From assembly GCF_004348335.1 (NCBI RefSeq), contig NZ_SMJW01000048.1, positions 1 to 38,896 of the forward strand: a stretch of 38,896 bases of DNA. Direction: 5' to 3'. Of this stretch, positions 1 to 10,752 are shown one piece after another. A program made the position numbers and the translations under genes. The notes under the pieces are model-generated. The model made no database searches. It saw only the letters and a program-made list of their open reading frames with translations, and was not told where the DNA came from. This stretch comes from Actinomadura bangladeshensis. GTDB lineage: Bacteria > Actinomycetota > Actinomycetes > Streptosporangiales > Streptosporangiaceae. Within the stretch, counting starts at the first letter, position 1, and each line of letters starts with the position of its first letter.

Positions 1-488
1 GAGACAGGCGCCGCCCCCGCCCACAGGTACCAGGCCACGACGTGCGCGAACCGTCCGCCCAAGGCGCTCCGCCCGCGCAGGGCGAGCACCGCGATGTGCG
101 CCGCGACGACCCCCACGACGCCGGCCGCACCGCCGACCGCGAGCGCCGCGTAGCCCTCGGACACCCCGCACAGCACCGCGGCGATCCCGGCGTTCAGCAC
201 CGCCAGCCGCGTCACCGGCCACCAGTCGGGCGGGGCCTGGACGCGCAGCAGCGCCGACGCGAAGTGCTCCGTCCAGGTCACGATCGCGTTGGTCACCGCG
301 CCCAGCAGGAACAGGTGGATCAGCAGCCATTGCGGCATGGGCAGGTCATGCCGGACGAAGGCGGCGGCGACGGTCAGCGCCAGCCAGACCAGCACGACGC
401 CGTTCGCGACGGCGTGCCACATGGACCGCGAGCGGCGCGGGGCCGGCGGCGGGCCGCCGACCTTCGGACGCACACCGAGCGACGTCAT
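1..488 (-). CDS. Multicopper oxidase / nitrite reductase-like protein, N-terminal membrane domain (partial)
   Basis: The visible 162 residues are the N-terminus; the gene runs off the left edge. The start is an ATG overlapping the upstream stop as ATGA, so translation is probably coupled. After a basic leader, several hydrophobic segments follow. The second contains HLFLLGAVTNAIVTW and then EHFASALLR, a pattern I associate with the membrane domain that precedes the cupredoxin domains in actinobacterial copper oxidases and NirK-like proteins. The copper-binding part lies outside the window, so the catalytic assignment rests on the membrane domain and on the neighbours (NnrS-like and hemerythrin genes). 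It could also be a stand-alone membrane protein. Confidence 0.6.
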   Translation of the reverse strand, partial: MTSLGVRPKVGGPPPAPRRSRSMWHAVANGVVLVWLALTVAAAFVRHDLPMPQWLLIHLFLLGAVTNAIVTWTEHFASALLRVQAPPDWWPVTRLAVLNAGIAAVLCGVSEGYAALAVGGAAGVVGVVAAHIAVLALRGRSALGGRFAHVVAWYLWAGAAPV

Positions 489-1654
489 GTCGGTTCCTTT
501 CCGGCGGGCGCGGGCGCGGCCCCTCCCGCTGGGCGCGATGGGGCCCTTTTGACCAGGCGTGATGCGGCCGCGGCGCAGGCGCCGAAGAGGAGCAGGGACA
601 CCTCGCCGAGCACTCCCCCGGCCGTCCGCGCCACCGCGACACCGGCCAGGTCGCCCGCGACCCGCAGCACCAGCGACGCATGCAGCAGGGCGAGCGGCAC
701 GTACAGGATCGGGTGGTAGGGCAGCCGGACCCGCAGCACGGCGGGCAGGATCACCGGCGCGTGGCCGAACACCATCGAGATCACGAAGCCGAGGAACACC
801 GCGTGCAGCGCGGCGTCGTAGAAGCCGGTCGCCGACGGGACCCCGGCGGCGAGCCAGATGGCCCCGGCGACGGCCAGCCAGGCGTATCCGGCGAGGAGGC
901 ATGCGGCGGCGAACCGCGGCAGGCCCTTGACGCGGATGGTGCGGCGCGCGACATCGTGGACGGCGAACCAGGCGGCGAGCGCGATCATGCCGAGGCCGGT
1001 GAGGCGCCAGCCCGGCTCCGGCCACCACACGGAGGCGGCCGCGCCCGCGCCGAGCAGCCCCGCCGCGGCGACGAGCCCGTCGGACGCGCGGCGCCCCAAG
1101 GAGGCGACGCGGGACAGTTCGAGGCGCTCGCCCGCGATCGTGAGGATGAGGAACGCGGCGAGCCAGGGGACGATGTCGCCGACCGTCCGGCCGCCGATCC
1201 ACAGCATGCCGCCGACGTACCAGGCGACGGCGCCCGCGAGCTGGACGGCGAGGTCGCGTCCGGTCCGCCGGCCGAGGACCGTGATGTAGATCGCGACGAG
1301 CCAGCCGCCGGCGGCGGTGAGCAGCAGCCGTCCGGGGACGGCGAACCCGGCGGCGGTGATGAGGCCGCCGGCCGCGGCGAGCGCGGGGGACGCGTAGGCC
1401 CAGGGGCGGCCGAGGGCGACGGCGCGTTCGAGGGAGATCAGCGTGCCGAGGAAGCCGAGGGCCATCAGCGGCCCGTGCTGCTGCGCGAACGACGTGCGCG
1501 GCAGCGGGACGGGAAGGTCGAGGAGGCTGAGGGCGCCCCAGAGGGCGACGAGGAGGGTCAGCAGCGCGCCGGCGAGCAGCGGGAGCCGGCGCGCCGCCGG
1601 CCGGGGCACGGCCCGGGGTCGTTGGTCGCGTACCCCTGTGACCTGATTCTCCAT
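485..1654 (-). CDS. NnrS-like multi-spanning membrane protein
   Basis: A 389-residue protein with about ten to twelve hydrophobic segments. QQHGPLMALGFLGTLI near the N-terminus and GHAPVILPAV near residue 300 place histidines in membrane segments, as in NnrS and heme-copper-associated proteins linked to NO metabolism in denitrifiers. The ATG at 1654 is chosen because a TATAAT box ends 7 nt upstream, fitting a leaderless transcript. The stop overlaps the copper oxidase start (ATGA), forming a two-gene operon. A divergent hemerythrin gene shares the intergenic region. The family assignment is by pattern only; a general conserved membrane protein is the alternative. Confidence 0.58.
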   Translation of the reverse strand: MENQVTGVRDQRPRAVPRPAARRLPLLAGALLTLLVALWGALSLLDLPVPLPRTSFAQQHGPLMALGFLGTLISLERAVALGRPWAYASPALAAAGGLITAAGFAVPGRLLLTAAGGWLVAIYITVLGRRTGRDLAVQLAGAVAWYVGGMLWIGGRTVGDIVPWLAAFLILTIAGERLELSRVASLGRRASDGLVAAAGLLGAGAAASVWWPEPGWRLTGLGMIALAAWFAVHDVARRTIRVKGLPRFAAACLLAGYAWLAVAGAIWLAAGVPSATGFYDAALHAVFLGFVISMVFGHAPVILPAVLRVRLPYHPILYVPLALLHASLVLRVAGDLAGVAVARTAGGVLGEVSLLLFGACAAAASRLVKRAPSRPAGGAAPAPAGKEPT

Positions 1655-1661
1655 GGCAGCT

Positions 1662-1684
1662 ATTATAAATACAAGTAGTGTTGT
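1662..1684 (-). promoter_or_regulatory. Divergent promoter region with leaderless -10 and a short dyad
   Basis: On the minus strand TATAAT occupies 1667 to 1662 and is followed after 7 nt by the ATG at 1654, the spacing of a leaderless actinobacterial transcript. No strong -35 is seen. Next to it, ACAA-N6-TTGT (1671-1684) forms a short dyad that would lie just upstream of the -10 and could bind a regulator shared with the hemerythrin gene. The regulator is not identifiable; an NO-responsive factor is inferred from gene content only. Confidence 0.45.
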
Positions 1685-1713
1685 GAAAAACAGGCCGGCA
1701 CTGAGGAGTGCTC

Positions 1714-2496
1714 ATGACCACATCGACCGCCAGCCCGCAGCAGGAGACGGTGCGGGCCATCCTCGACCACCACGAGCGGCTCGGCCGGACGATGGCCGAC
1801 CACGCGCTGACCATCGCGCGCGCGGCCGACCAGCTCACCGCCCCCTACGACCGGCGCGACAAGCTCGTCGCGTTCTGCACGGACGAGATCATCCCGCACG
1901 CCGAGGCCGAGGAGGGGACGCTCTACAAGGCGGCCGAGGACCTGCCGGAGGCGCGGCTGCTGCTGCGCGCGATGCTGCGCGAGCACGTCGTCCTGCGCGA
2001 GAAGGTCGCCGAGCTGGCGGCGGCGCGCACGCCCTCGGAGGCGGTCGGCGCGGCGGCGGCGGTCAACGCCCTGTTCCAGTCGCACCTGCACAAGGAGAAC
2101 GACCTGATCCTGCCCGCGCTGGTGGACGCGGGCGTCGACCTCGGCGCGCTGCTGGACGGCATGCACGAGATCCTCGGCGCGGGCGCGGCGGCGTCCCACG
2201 ACGACGGCCACCAGTGCACCTGCGGCGGCCACGACGCCCACCCGGGCGTCCCGGGCGCGACCGCCGAAGTGGCGGACGGCGAACTCGACGTGCGGGTGCT
2301 CGCCCACGGGCAGCGGCACCAGCAGATCTTCGCGACGTTCCAGGCGCTGTCGGCGGGGACGGCGTTCGTGCTGGTCAACGACCACGACCCGAAGCCGCTC
2401 TACTACCAGTTCGCCGCCCAGTTCCCCGGCGAGTTCAGCTGGGACTACGAGGAGGCGGGCCCGGAGGTCTGGAAGGTCCGCATCGGGCGTCCCTGA
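1714..2496 (+). CDS. Hemerythrin HHE domain protein with C-terminal DUF2249
   Basis: A soluble 260-residue protein. Residues 1-150 form a four-helix hemerythrin-like domain with the expected His/Glu ligands in DHHERL, HAEAEEGTLY, REHVVLREK and SHLHKENDLILP. A short linker holds HQCTCGGHD, a Cys/His cluster. Residues 190-260 are DUF2249, with the typical LVNDHDPKPLYYQF and a Trp-rich end. Hemerythrin proteins of this kind bind a di-iron site and are linked to oxygen or NO sensing and scavenging. The ATG at 1714 has GAGGAG 5 nt upstream; a GTG at 1708 overlaps that ribosome site and is rejected. It is divergent from the NnrS-like operon and ends in a strong terminator. Confidence 0.85.
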   Translation: MTTSTASPQQETVRAILDHHERLGRTMADHALTIARAADQLTAPYDRRDKLVAFCTDEIIPHAEAEEGTLYKAAEDLPEARLLLRAMLREHVVLREKVAELAAARTPSEAVGAAAAVNALFQSHLHKENDLILPALVDAGVDLGALLDGMHEILGAGAAASHDDGHQCTCGGHDAHPGVPGATAEVADGELDVRVLAHGQRHQQIFATFQALSAGTAFVLVNDHDPKPLYYQFAAQFPGEFSWDYEEAGPEVWKVRIGRP

Positions 2497-2510
2497 GCCC
2501 TCCACGAGAC

Positions 2511-2549
2511 ACGCCTGACGGCCGCGGCGCGGTGGCCGTCAGGCGTTTT
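2511..2549 (+). terminator. Intrinsic terminator of the hemerythrin gene
   Basis: A perfect stem of at least 12 bp (CGCCTGACGGCC at 2512-2523 with its complement at 2534-2545), a 10-nt loop and TTTT at 2546-2549. It lies between two convergent genes. The T-run is on the plus side. Confidence 0.85.
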
Positions 2550-2563
2550 CCGTCTTCGAACCC

Positions 2564-6175
<3,612 letters not shown>

Positions 6176-6188
6176 TACTTTTCGAGCA

Positions 6189-6282
6189 CCTCCCAGTTCA
6201 TATGGGAGGCGCCCTTGCGGAAGTCGGTGCATCGAGCCGAGCGTGGCGGGTTCTCACCCGTTGCAGCGCCTCTCGGCCCGTA
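6189..6282 (-). promoter_or_regulatory. S-adenosylhomocysteine (SAH) riboswitch upstream of metH
   Basis: Read on the minus strand, CCGAG (6276-6272) pairs with CUCGG (6241-6237) as P1. The conserved-looking GCGCUGCAAC follows, then a small GGGU-GAGA-ACCC hairpin (P2). GAGGCGC (6272-6266) pairs with GCGCCUC (6212-6206) to close a pseudoknot. This matches the SAH riboswitch architecture known from genes of the methyl cycle, including metH. The 3' pseudoknot strand shares GAGG/CCUC (6206-6209) with a perfect 7-bp hairpin, CCUCCCA (6209-6203) with UGGGAGG (6195-6189), which buries the metH ribosome site. SAH binding should therefore break that hairpin and turn translation on. The class call is from motif recognition, not a covariance search. 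Confidence 0.82.
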
Positions 6283-6287
6283 CCGAG

Positions 6288-6317
6288 AGGTTACCTTCCC
6301 GAGATCCGGTGTGTCAG
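6288..6317 (-). promoter_or_regulatory. Probable metH promoter
   Basis: On the minus strand CTGACA (6317-6312), an 18-bp spacer and TAACCT (6293-6288) resemble -35 and -10 elements. The predicted start near 6281 would place the SAH aptamer at the very 5' end of the transcript. An 8-bp inverted repeat (6269-6276 with 6283-6290) overlaps the -10 and the start site. Confidence 0.5.
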
Positions 6318-6348
6318 TCGCGTCCCACATTGCGGGCAGGATGAAGTG

Positions 6349-6978
6349 ATGCGCGTACGACCGATCTCGCCGTCGCTCCTGGTCACGGAGCTTTCCGAGC
6401 GGATCGCGGATTCCGGGCGGGATTCGTGGCTGCGGGTCGCGATCGACGGCGCGCCCCCCGGCGCCCCCTCGGATCTCGCCGACGCACTGGTCTCGCCACT
6501 GCGCGCACTGGGACGGGACGTGGTCCGCGTCTCGGCGCGCGATTTCTTGCGTCCGGCGTCGCTGCGCTACGAATTCGGGCGGGACGACCCCGACCTCTAT
6601 TACGACGAATGGCTCGACGTGAACGGGCTCGTCCGGGAGGTGCTGGCGCCGCTGGAACCGTCCGGGACGGGGAAGGTCCTGCCGAGCCTGTGGGACCCGG
6701 AGCTCGACCGGGCCACGCGGGCGCGGCCCGTGCCGCTCCAGCCCGGCGGGGTCTGCCTGCTGGACGGGTCGCTGCTGCTCGGGCGCGGCCTGCCGTTCGA
6801 GCTGACCGTCCACCTGGCCCTGTCGCGCGGCGCTCTGGCCCGCCGCATGCCGGATGACCGGTCCTGGACACTTCCCGCCTACGCGCGCTACGAGAGGGAG
6901 GCCGACCCGCTGCGCGCCGCCGACGTCGTCCTGAAGATGGACGACCCCGGCCATCCGGCACTGATCACCGACGTTTAG
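6349..6978 (+). CDS. Uridine kinase-like protein with degenerate P-loop
   Basis: A 209-residue protein with the layout of actinobacterial uridine kinase-like P-loop proteins: an N-terminal strand-loop (AIDGAPPGAPSDLADAL at about 30-46), the acceptor-side YYDEWLDVNGL (about 84-94), LPSLWDPELDRATRA, and a Walker-B-like VCLLDGSLLLGRG. The Walker A lysine and the following Ser/Thr are absent (GAPPGAPS instead of GxxxxGKS/T), so normal ATP-dependent phosphorylation is doubtful. The start ATG at 6349 is divergent from metH, and the gene's 3' end overlaps the convergent DUF6221 gene by 4 nt. It could be a non-catalytic or altered-specificity member. Confidence 0.7.
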   Translation: MRVRPISPSLLVTELSERIADSGRDSWLRVAIDGAPPGAPSDLADALVSPLRALGRDVVRVSARDFLRPASLRYEFGRDDPDLYYDEWLDVNGLVREVLAPLEPSGTGKVLPSLWDPELDRATRARPVPLQPGGVCLLDGSLLLGRGLPFELTVHLALSRGALARRMPDDRSWTLPAYARYEREADPLRAADVVLKMDDPGHPALITDV

Positions 6979-7349
6979 GGGCGCCATTCCTGCTGGTAGG
7001 CGGGGTGAGTGGCGTAAGGGAGGGCGAGGAGGCGGATGATCGGCTCGCGGGCGGCCTGGGCGGCCTCCAGTTCGGGGGTGCGATGGCCCTGGGCGAGGAT
7101 CCAGGCGTTCTTCTCGTAGTCGTCGACGATCTGGCGGCGGGCGGCCACCTCGGCGAGCGTGCGGGCCGGGTCGTGGCGGGCGATGTGCTCGGCGTAGGCG
7201 TCGTTCTCCGCCTTCGCGACGTACGCGGGATCGTCGGAGTCGATGGTGACGGTCCCGGAGGGGGCGGCCTTCCAGGGGGCGGACGAGCAGTCGCGGGCGA
7301 TCTGCTCGTCCCGGGCGAGCCGGGCGCGGAGGAACTCCACCAAGTCCAT
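6975..7349 (-). CDS. DUF6221 family protein
   Basis: A 124-residue cytoplasmic protein that resembles the small actinobacterial DUF6221 family: N-terminal MDLVEFLRARLARDEQIA, a central HIARHDPARTLAEVAARRQI helix and the typical ending LLALPYATHPAYQQEWRP. The function is unknown. The ATG at 7349 has AGGA about 7 nt upstream and is preferred to the one at 7388, which adds 13 poorly conserved residues. It overlaps the convergent kinase-like gene by 4 nt. Confidence 0.78.
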   Translation of the reverse strand: MDLVEFLRARLARDEQIARDCSSAPWKAAPSGTVTIDSDDPAYVAKAENDAYAEHIARHDPARTLAEVAARRQIVDDYEKNAWILAQGHRTPELEAAQAAREPIIRLLALPYATHPAYQQEWRP

Positions 7350-7407
7350 GGGGCCATCCTGCCCTCTGCGAGAGCGGGACGGCCCCATGGGAGTTCCGGA
7401 GACCGGG

Positions 7408-8661
7408 TCAGGCGGCGCAGTTGCCGGTGACGGGCTTGCCGGCGAACCGGTCGGTGAGGAAGGCCATCGCGTCCGGCTCGCTCCAGAGCATGCCGGTGGC
7501 GTGCTCGGCGAACGTGTAGGTCTTCCAGGTCACGTTCGCGCCCTTCGCGCACCACGCCTTGTGCAGCGTGTCGGCCTGCGCGAACGGGATGATCTCGTCA
7601 TAGACGGCCTGCGTCTGCAGCACCGGGACGGACGGGGCGGTCGAGCCGAGCCTGTTGGCGTTGAGCCGCTGCTGCCACTCGGGCGTGTCCAGCGGGTCGC
7701 TGGTGGTGTAGTCGCTGATCTTCTTGAACAGCGTCCCGGTGAGGGTGCCGATACCGTCGACGCTGACCAGGCAGAGGTGCTCGGCCTTCGTCAGCAGCTC
7801 GCGGCCCTTGTCGTTGAGGTACTTCGCCAGGTCGAGTTCCGGGTAGGCGGCGTCGTAGCCGACCGCCGCCATGAACATCAGCCCGACGAACGGCGAGCCG
7901 TCCAGGCTCTTGGCGACCGCGAGCAGATCCGCGGGGACGCCGCCCGCGAAGGCGCCCTTGAGGTCGAGGTCGGGGGCGTAGCTCTCGGCCAGCTCCGCGG
8001 CCCAGCCCGAGGACGTCCCGCCCTGCGAGTAGCCCCACAGGCCGACCGGCGCGCCGCCGAGGCCCGCGTCCGGGAGGCGCTGCGCGGCGCGCGCCATGTT
8101 CAGGACGGCCTTGCCCTGGGAGCGGCCGACCTCGTAGGTGTGCTGGCCGGGCGTGCCGAGGCCCTCCATGTCGGTGACGGCGACGGCCCAGCCGCGGCTG
8201 AGCGCGTCGGCGACGAAGAACATCTCGTAGTCCATGCCCTGGGTGAGGGTGTAGGACGGCGCGCAGGAGTCGCCGAGACCGCGCGTCCCCACGGCGTAGG
8301 ACACGAGCGGGCGCTCGCCCTGGCCCGTCCACGCCTTCGTCGGGACGAGCACCATGCCGGACACGGCGGTCGGCGCGCCCTGCGCGGTCTCCGAGCGGTA
8401 GAGGACCTGCCACGACTTGACGCCCTCGTACGGCGAGCGGCCGAGCGGGTCCATGGTGAACACGGCCGGACGCGACCGGATGACGTCGCCGGGAGCGCCG
8501 GCCGGGAGCGGGGACGGCGGCGTGTAGAACGGATCCTGCCCCGGGGGTACGGGGTCCTGCGGCGCGGCGGCGGCGGTGCCCTGCAGGGTGGCCGCCGCCA
8601 TGGCGACGCCGATGCAGGACGCCGCCAGGGTGCGCAGCACGCGGCGGACGGTGTTGGACAT
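7408..8661 (-). CDS. Secreted lipase / esterase (LIP family alpha/beta hydrolase)
   Basis: A 417-residue precursor. Residues 1-34 form a Sec signal (RR, hydrophobic core, ATLQGTAAAA cleavage region), so the enzyme is exported. The mature part matches the secretory lipase family: nucleophile elbow GYSQG with the Ser near residue 211, candidate catalytic Asp in AVYDEIIP, and His in FAEHATGM close to the C-terminus. Cysteines at GDSCAP, LCLVS, WCAKG and the terminal NCAA could form disulfides. It should hydrolyse acylglycerols or similar esters outside the cell. It is transcribed alone from a promoter carrying an operator-like dyad, downstream of the P450 operon terminator. Confidence 0.88.
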   Translation of the reverse strand: MSNTVRRVLRTLAASCIGVAMAAATLQGTAAAAPQDPVPPGQDPFYTPPSPLPAGAPGDVIRSRPAVFTMDPLGRSPYEGVKSWQVLYRSETAQGAPTAVSGMVLVPTKAWTGQGERPLVSYAVGTRGLGDSCAPSYTLTQGMDYEMFFVADALSRGWAVAVTDMEGLGTPGQHTYEVGRSQGKAVLNMARAAQRLPDAGLGGAPVGLWGYSQGGTSSGWAAELAESYAPDLDLKGAFAGGVPADLLAVAKSLDGSPFVGLMFMAAVGYDAAYPELDLAKYLNDKGRELLTKAEHLCLVSVDGIGTLTGTLFKKISDYTTSDPLDTPEWQQRLNANRLGSTAPSVPVLQTQAVYDEIIPFAQADTLHKAWCAKGANVTWKTYTFAEHATGMLWSEPDAMAFLTDRFAGKPVTGNCAA

Positions 8662-8709
8662 GGCGGGTAACCCTTCGTCTTCGCCTGCCGTCGGCGTGAC
8701 GGCCACCCG

Positions 8710-8739
8710 ACCGTAACGTAATTGGACACTTACTCCAAT
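8710..8739 (-). promoter_or_regulatory. Lipase promoter with operator-like dyad
   Basis: On the minus strand TTGGAG (8738-8733), a 17-bp spacer and TACGGT (8715-8710) form a promoter. A perfect inverted repeat ATTGGA-N7-TCCAAT (8721-8739) covers the -35, the position of a repressor site (TetR/GntR-like size). No regulator gene is adjacent. Confidence 0.55.
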
Positions 8740-8765
8740 GAAGCTCGGGACACATCGGAGCGGCG

Positions 8766-8790
8766 GGTTTTGTCCCGGCTCGACAAAACC
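8766..8790 (-). terminator. Terminator of the P450-methyltransferase operon
   Basis: A perfect 9-bp stem, GGTTTTGTC (8766-8774) with GACAAAACC (8782-8790), and a 7-nt loop. It begins 4 nt after the P450 stop codon in the direction of transcription. Confidence 0.65.
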
Positions 8791-8794
8791 GGGG

Positions 8795-9916
8795 TCACCA
8801 CCGCACGGGCAGCCGGGTGGGGCCCCTGACCAGGCTCGCCTCGCGCCACGGGACCTCCTCCGCCGGGACTGCGAGCGCGAGGCCGGGGAACTCGGCGAGC
8901 AGGACGGCCAGCGCCGCCTCGGCCTCCAGGCGGGCGAGCCGCGCGCCGAGACAGAAGTGCGCGCCCTGCCCGAAGGCGATGTGCGCGGGACCGTCCCTGG
9001 TCGCATCGAAGCGGTCGGGTTCGGGGAACATGCCGGGGTCGCGGTTCGCCTCGGCGAGCAGCGGCAGCACCAGCTCCCCCGCGGCGACGCGGCCGGACGG
9101 CAGGTCCACGTCCTCCGCCGCGACCCGCGGCAGCGCGTACAGCGCCGGGGTGTCGTGCCGCAGCAGCTCCTCGACCAGCCCCTCGGTCGGTTCGAGGCCG
9201 CGGAAGCGGTCCTCGCCGAGCAGGGTGAACACGCCCGACGCGATGAGGTTCGCCGTCGTTTCGTGGCCGCCGGTGATCAGCGCGGTGACCAGGCTGACCA
9301 GTTCCGGCTCGGTGAGCGCGTCGGAGCCGTCCCGGGCGGCGATGAGGTCGTCGATGAGCGCCTCGCCCGGGTTCGCGCGGCGCTCGGCGAGCAGGCCGCG
9401 CACGTGGTCGCGGAACTCACGCGCCGCCTCGGCGCGCCCGCCGGCGTCCAGGTCGGACGTGGTCAGCGCCGCGTCCGCCCAGCGGCGGTAGCGCTCGCGG
9501 TCGGCGTCCGGGACGCCGAGCAGCTCGCAGATCACCCGGACCGGCAGCGGGAACGCGAACCCGGCGACCAGGTCGGCCGGCGGGCCCTGCGCGGCCAGCT
9601 CACCGGCCAGTTCCCGGGTGATCTCGACGATGCGGGGGCGCCACCGCAGGATCCGGCGCGGGGCGAACGCGCCCGCGACGATGCGGCGGATGCGGGTGTG
9701 CTCCGGCGGGTCCATGTTGAGGATCAGGTGCGGGTCGTCGCTGATGTCGTTGCCGCTCACCATGCGGGCGGCGGGCGTCCCGCTCAGGTCGCGCTTGAAG
9801 CGCGGGTCGGTCAGCACGCGCCGGACGTCCTCGTACCGGTGCGCGGTCCTCATCGTGGCGCCGCTCGGGAGGACGGTCTCGGGCAGGCCGTCGCCCCGGT
9901 CGTCATCGGCGGTCAT
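8795..9916 (-). CDS. Cytochrome P450
   Basis: A 373-residue soluble bacterial class I P450, slightly short because the N-terminus is reduced. All signature motifs are present: I-helix ALITGGHETTA for oxygen activation, K-helix EELLR (ExxR), and the heme-binding loop FGQGAHFCLGARLAR whose Cys is the axial ligand. DPPEHTRIRRIV marks the usual C-helix. It needs external ferredoxin and reductase, which are not in the window. The ATG overlaps the stop of the upstream methyltransferase gene (ATGA), so the two are translated together; oxidation followed by or following methylation of a small molecule is a possible shared role, but the substrate is unknown. Confidence 0.95.
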   Translation of the reverse strand: MTADDDRGDGLPETVLPSGATMRTAHRYEDVRRVLTDPRFKRDLSGTPAARMVSGNDISDDPHLILNMDPPEHTRIRRIVAGAFAPRRILRWRPRIVEITRELAGELAAQGPPADLVAGFAFPLPVRVICELLGVPDADRERYRRWADAALTTSDLDAGGRAEAAREFRDHVRGLLAERRANPGEALIDDLIAARDGSDALTEPELVSLVTALITGGHETTANLIASGVFTLLGEDRFRGLEPTEGLVEELLRHDTPALYALPRVAAEDVDLPSGRVAAGELVLPLLAEANRDPGMFPEPDRFDATRDGPAHIAFGQGAHFCLGARLARLEAEAALAVLLAEFPGLALAVPAEEVPWREASLVRGPTRLPVRW

Positions 9917-10695
9917 CGCGCCTCCTTGATGCCGACCCCGCACAGGTAGTAGTCGCCGCCGGCGCCGATCGTCCCGGTGGCCGGTTCGGGACGCCATTCG
10001 TCCAGGCGGACGAGGCCGGGGTCCAGGAGCGTCCAGCCGTCGAAGAAGGCGAGCAGGCGTTCGCGCGACCGGTGGGTCATGCCGGTGTTCGCGCGCCCGT
10101 AGACGCTGACGGAGTTCTCGGTGACCTCGTCGTCCCCGGTGATGTGGGAGATGACGATGTGGCTGCCGGGCGCGAGCGCGTCGCGCAGCGCGGCGACCGC
10201 CGCGTACGGGCCTTCGTCGTCGGCGAGGCAGTGCAGGACCGACAGCAGCATCAGCCCGACCGGCTCGCCGAGGTCGATGGCCGCGCGGACCGCGCCGTCG
10301 TCGAGGAGCGCGCCGGCGTCGCGCAGGTCGTGCCGGACGACGATCGTCGCCTCGTCGGTGGCCGTCAGCGCGCGGCCGTGCGCGACGACGACCGGGTCGT
10401 TGTCGACATAGACGACCCGCGCGTCCGGGACGAGGGGCCGGACGGTCTCGTGGACGCTCCCCTGGGTCGGCAGCCCGGTGCCGACATCGAGGAACTGCCG
10501 GATGCCGGACGCGGCCAGATGGCGCGCCGCCCGCTGCATGAAACGGCGATTGTGCCTGGCCAGGACGGGAGTGAAGGGCGCGGCGTGCAGAATCTTCCGG
10601 GCGGCTTCGCGGTCGACCTCGTAATTGTCCTTGCCGCCGAGGTAGTAGTCGTACATCCGGGCGACATTGGGTATCGCGGCGTTCGTCTCGTCCAC
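9913..10695 (-). CDS. SAM-dependent methyltransferase, DUF574 / Methyltransf_19 family
   Basis: A 260-residue protein with the family hallmark MYDYYLGGKDNYEVDR at residues 14-29, motif I region FLDVGTGLPTQGSVHE, acidic ribose ligand in VVYVDNDPVVV, and LLSVLHCL. The family is expanded in actinobacteria; substrates are mostly unknown. It starts with GTG, with GGGAG about 5 nt upstream. It is the first gene of a coupled pair with the P450. Confidence 0.9.
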   Translation of the reverse strand: MDETNAAIPNVARMYDYYLGGKDNYEVDREAARKILHAAPFTPVLARHNRRFMQRAARHLAASGIRQFLDVGTGLPTQGSVHETVRPLVPDARVVYVDNDPVVVAHGRALTATDEATIVVRHDLRDAGALLDDGAVRAAIDLGEPVGLMLLSVLHCLADDEGPYAAVAALRDALAPGSHIVISHITGDDEVTENSVSVYGRANTGMTHRSRERLLAFFDGWTLLDPGLVRLDEWRPEPATGTIGAGGDYYLCGVGIKEAR

Positions 10696-10752
10696 GCAGG
10701 CTCCCTTGGTTCCGGATTTGCATTATGCCGCCCGGCGGATGGCGGAGGGAGG

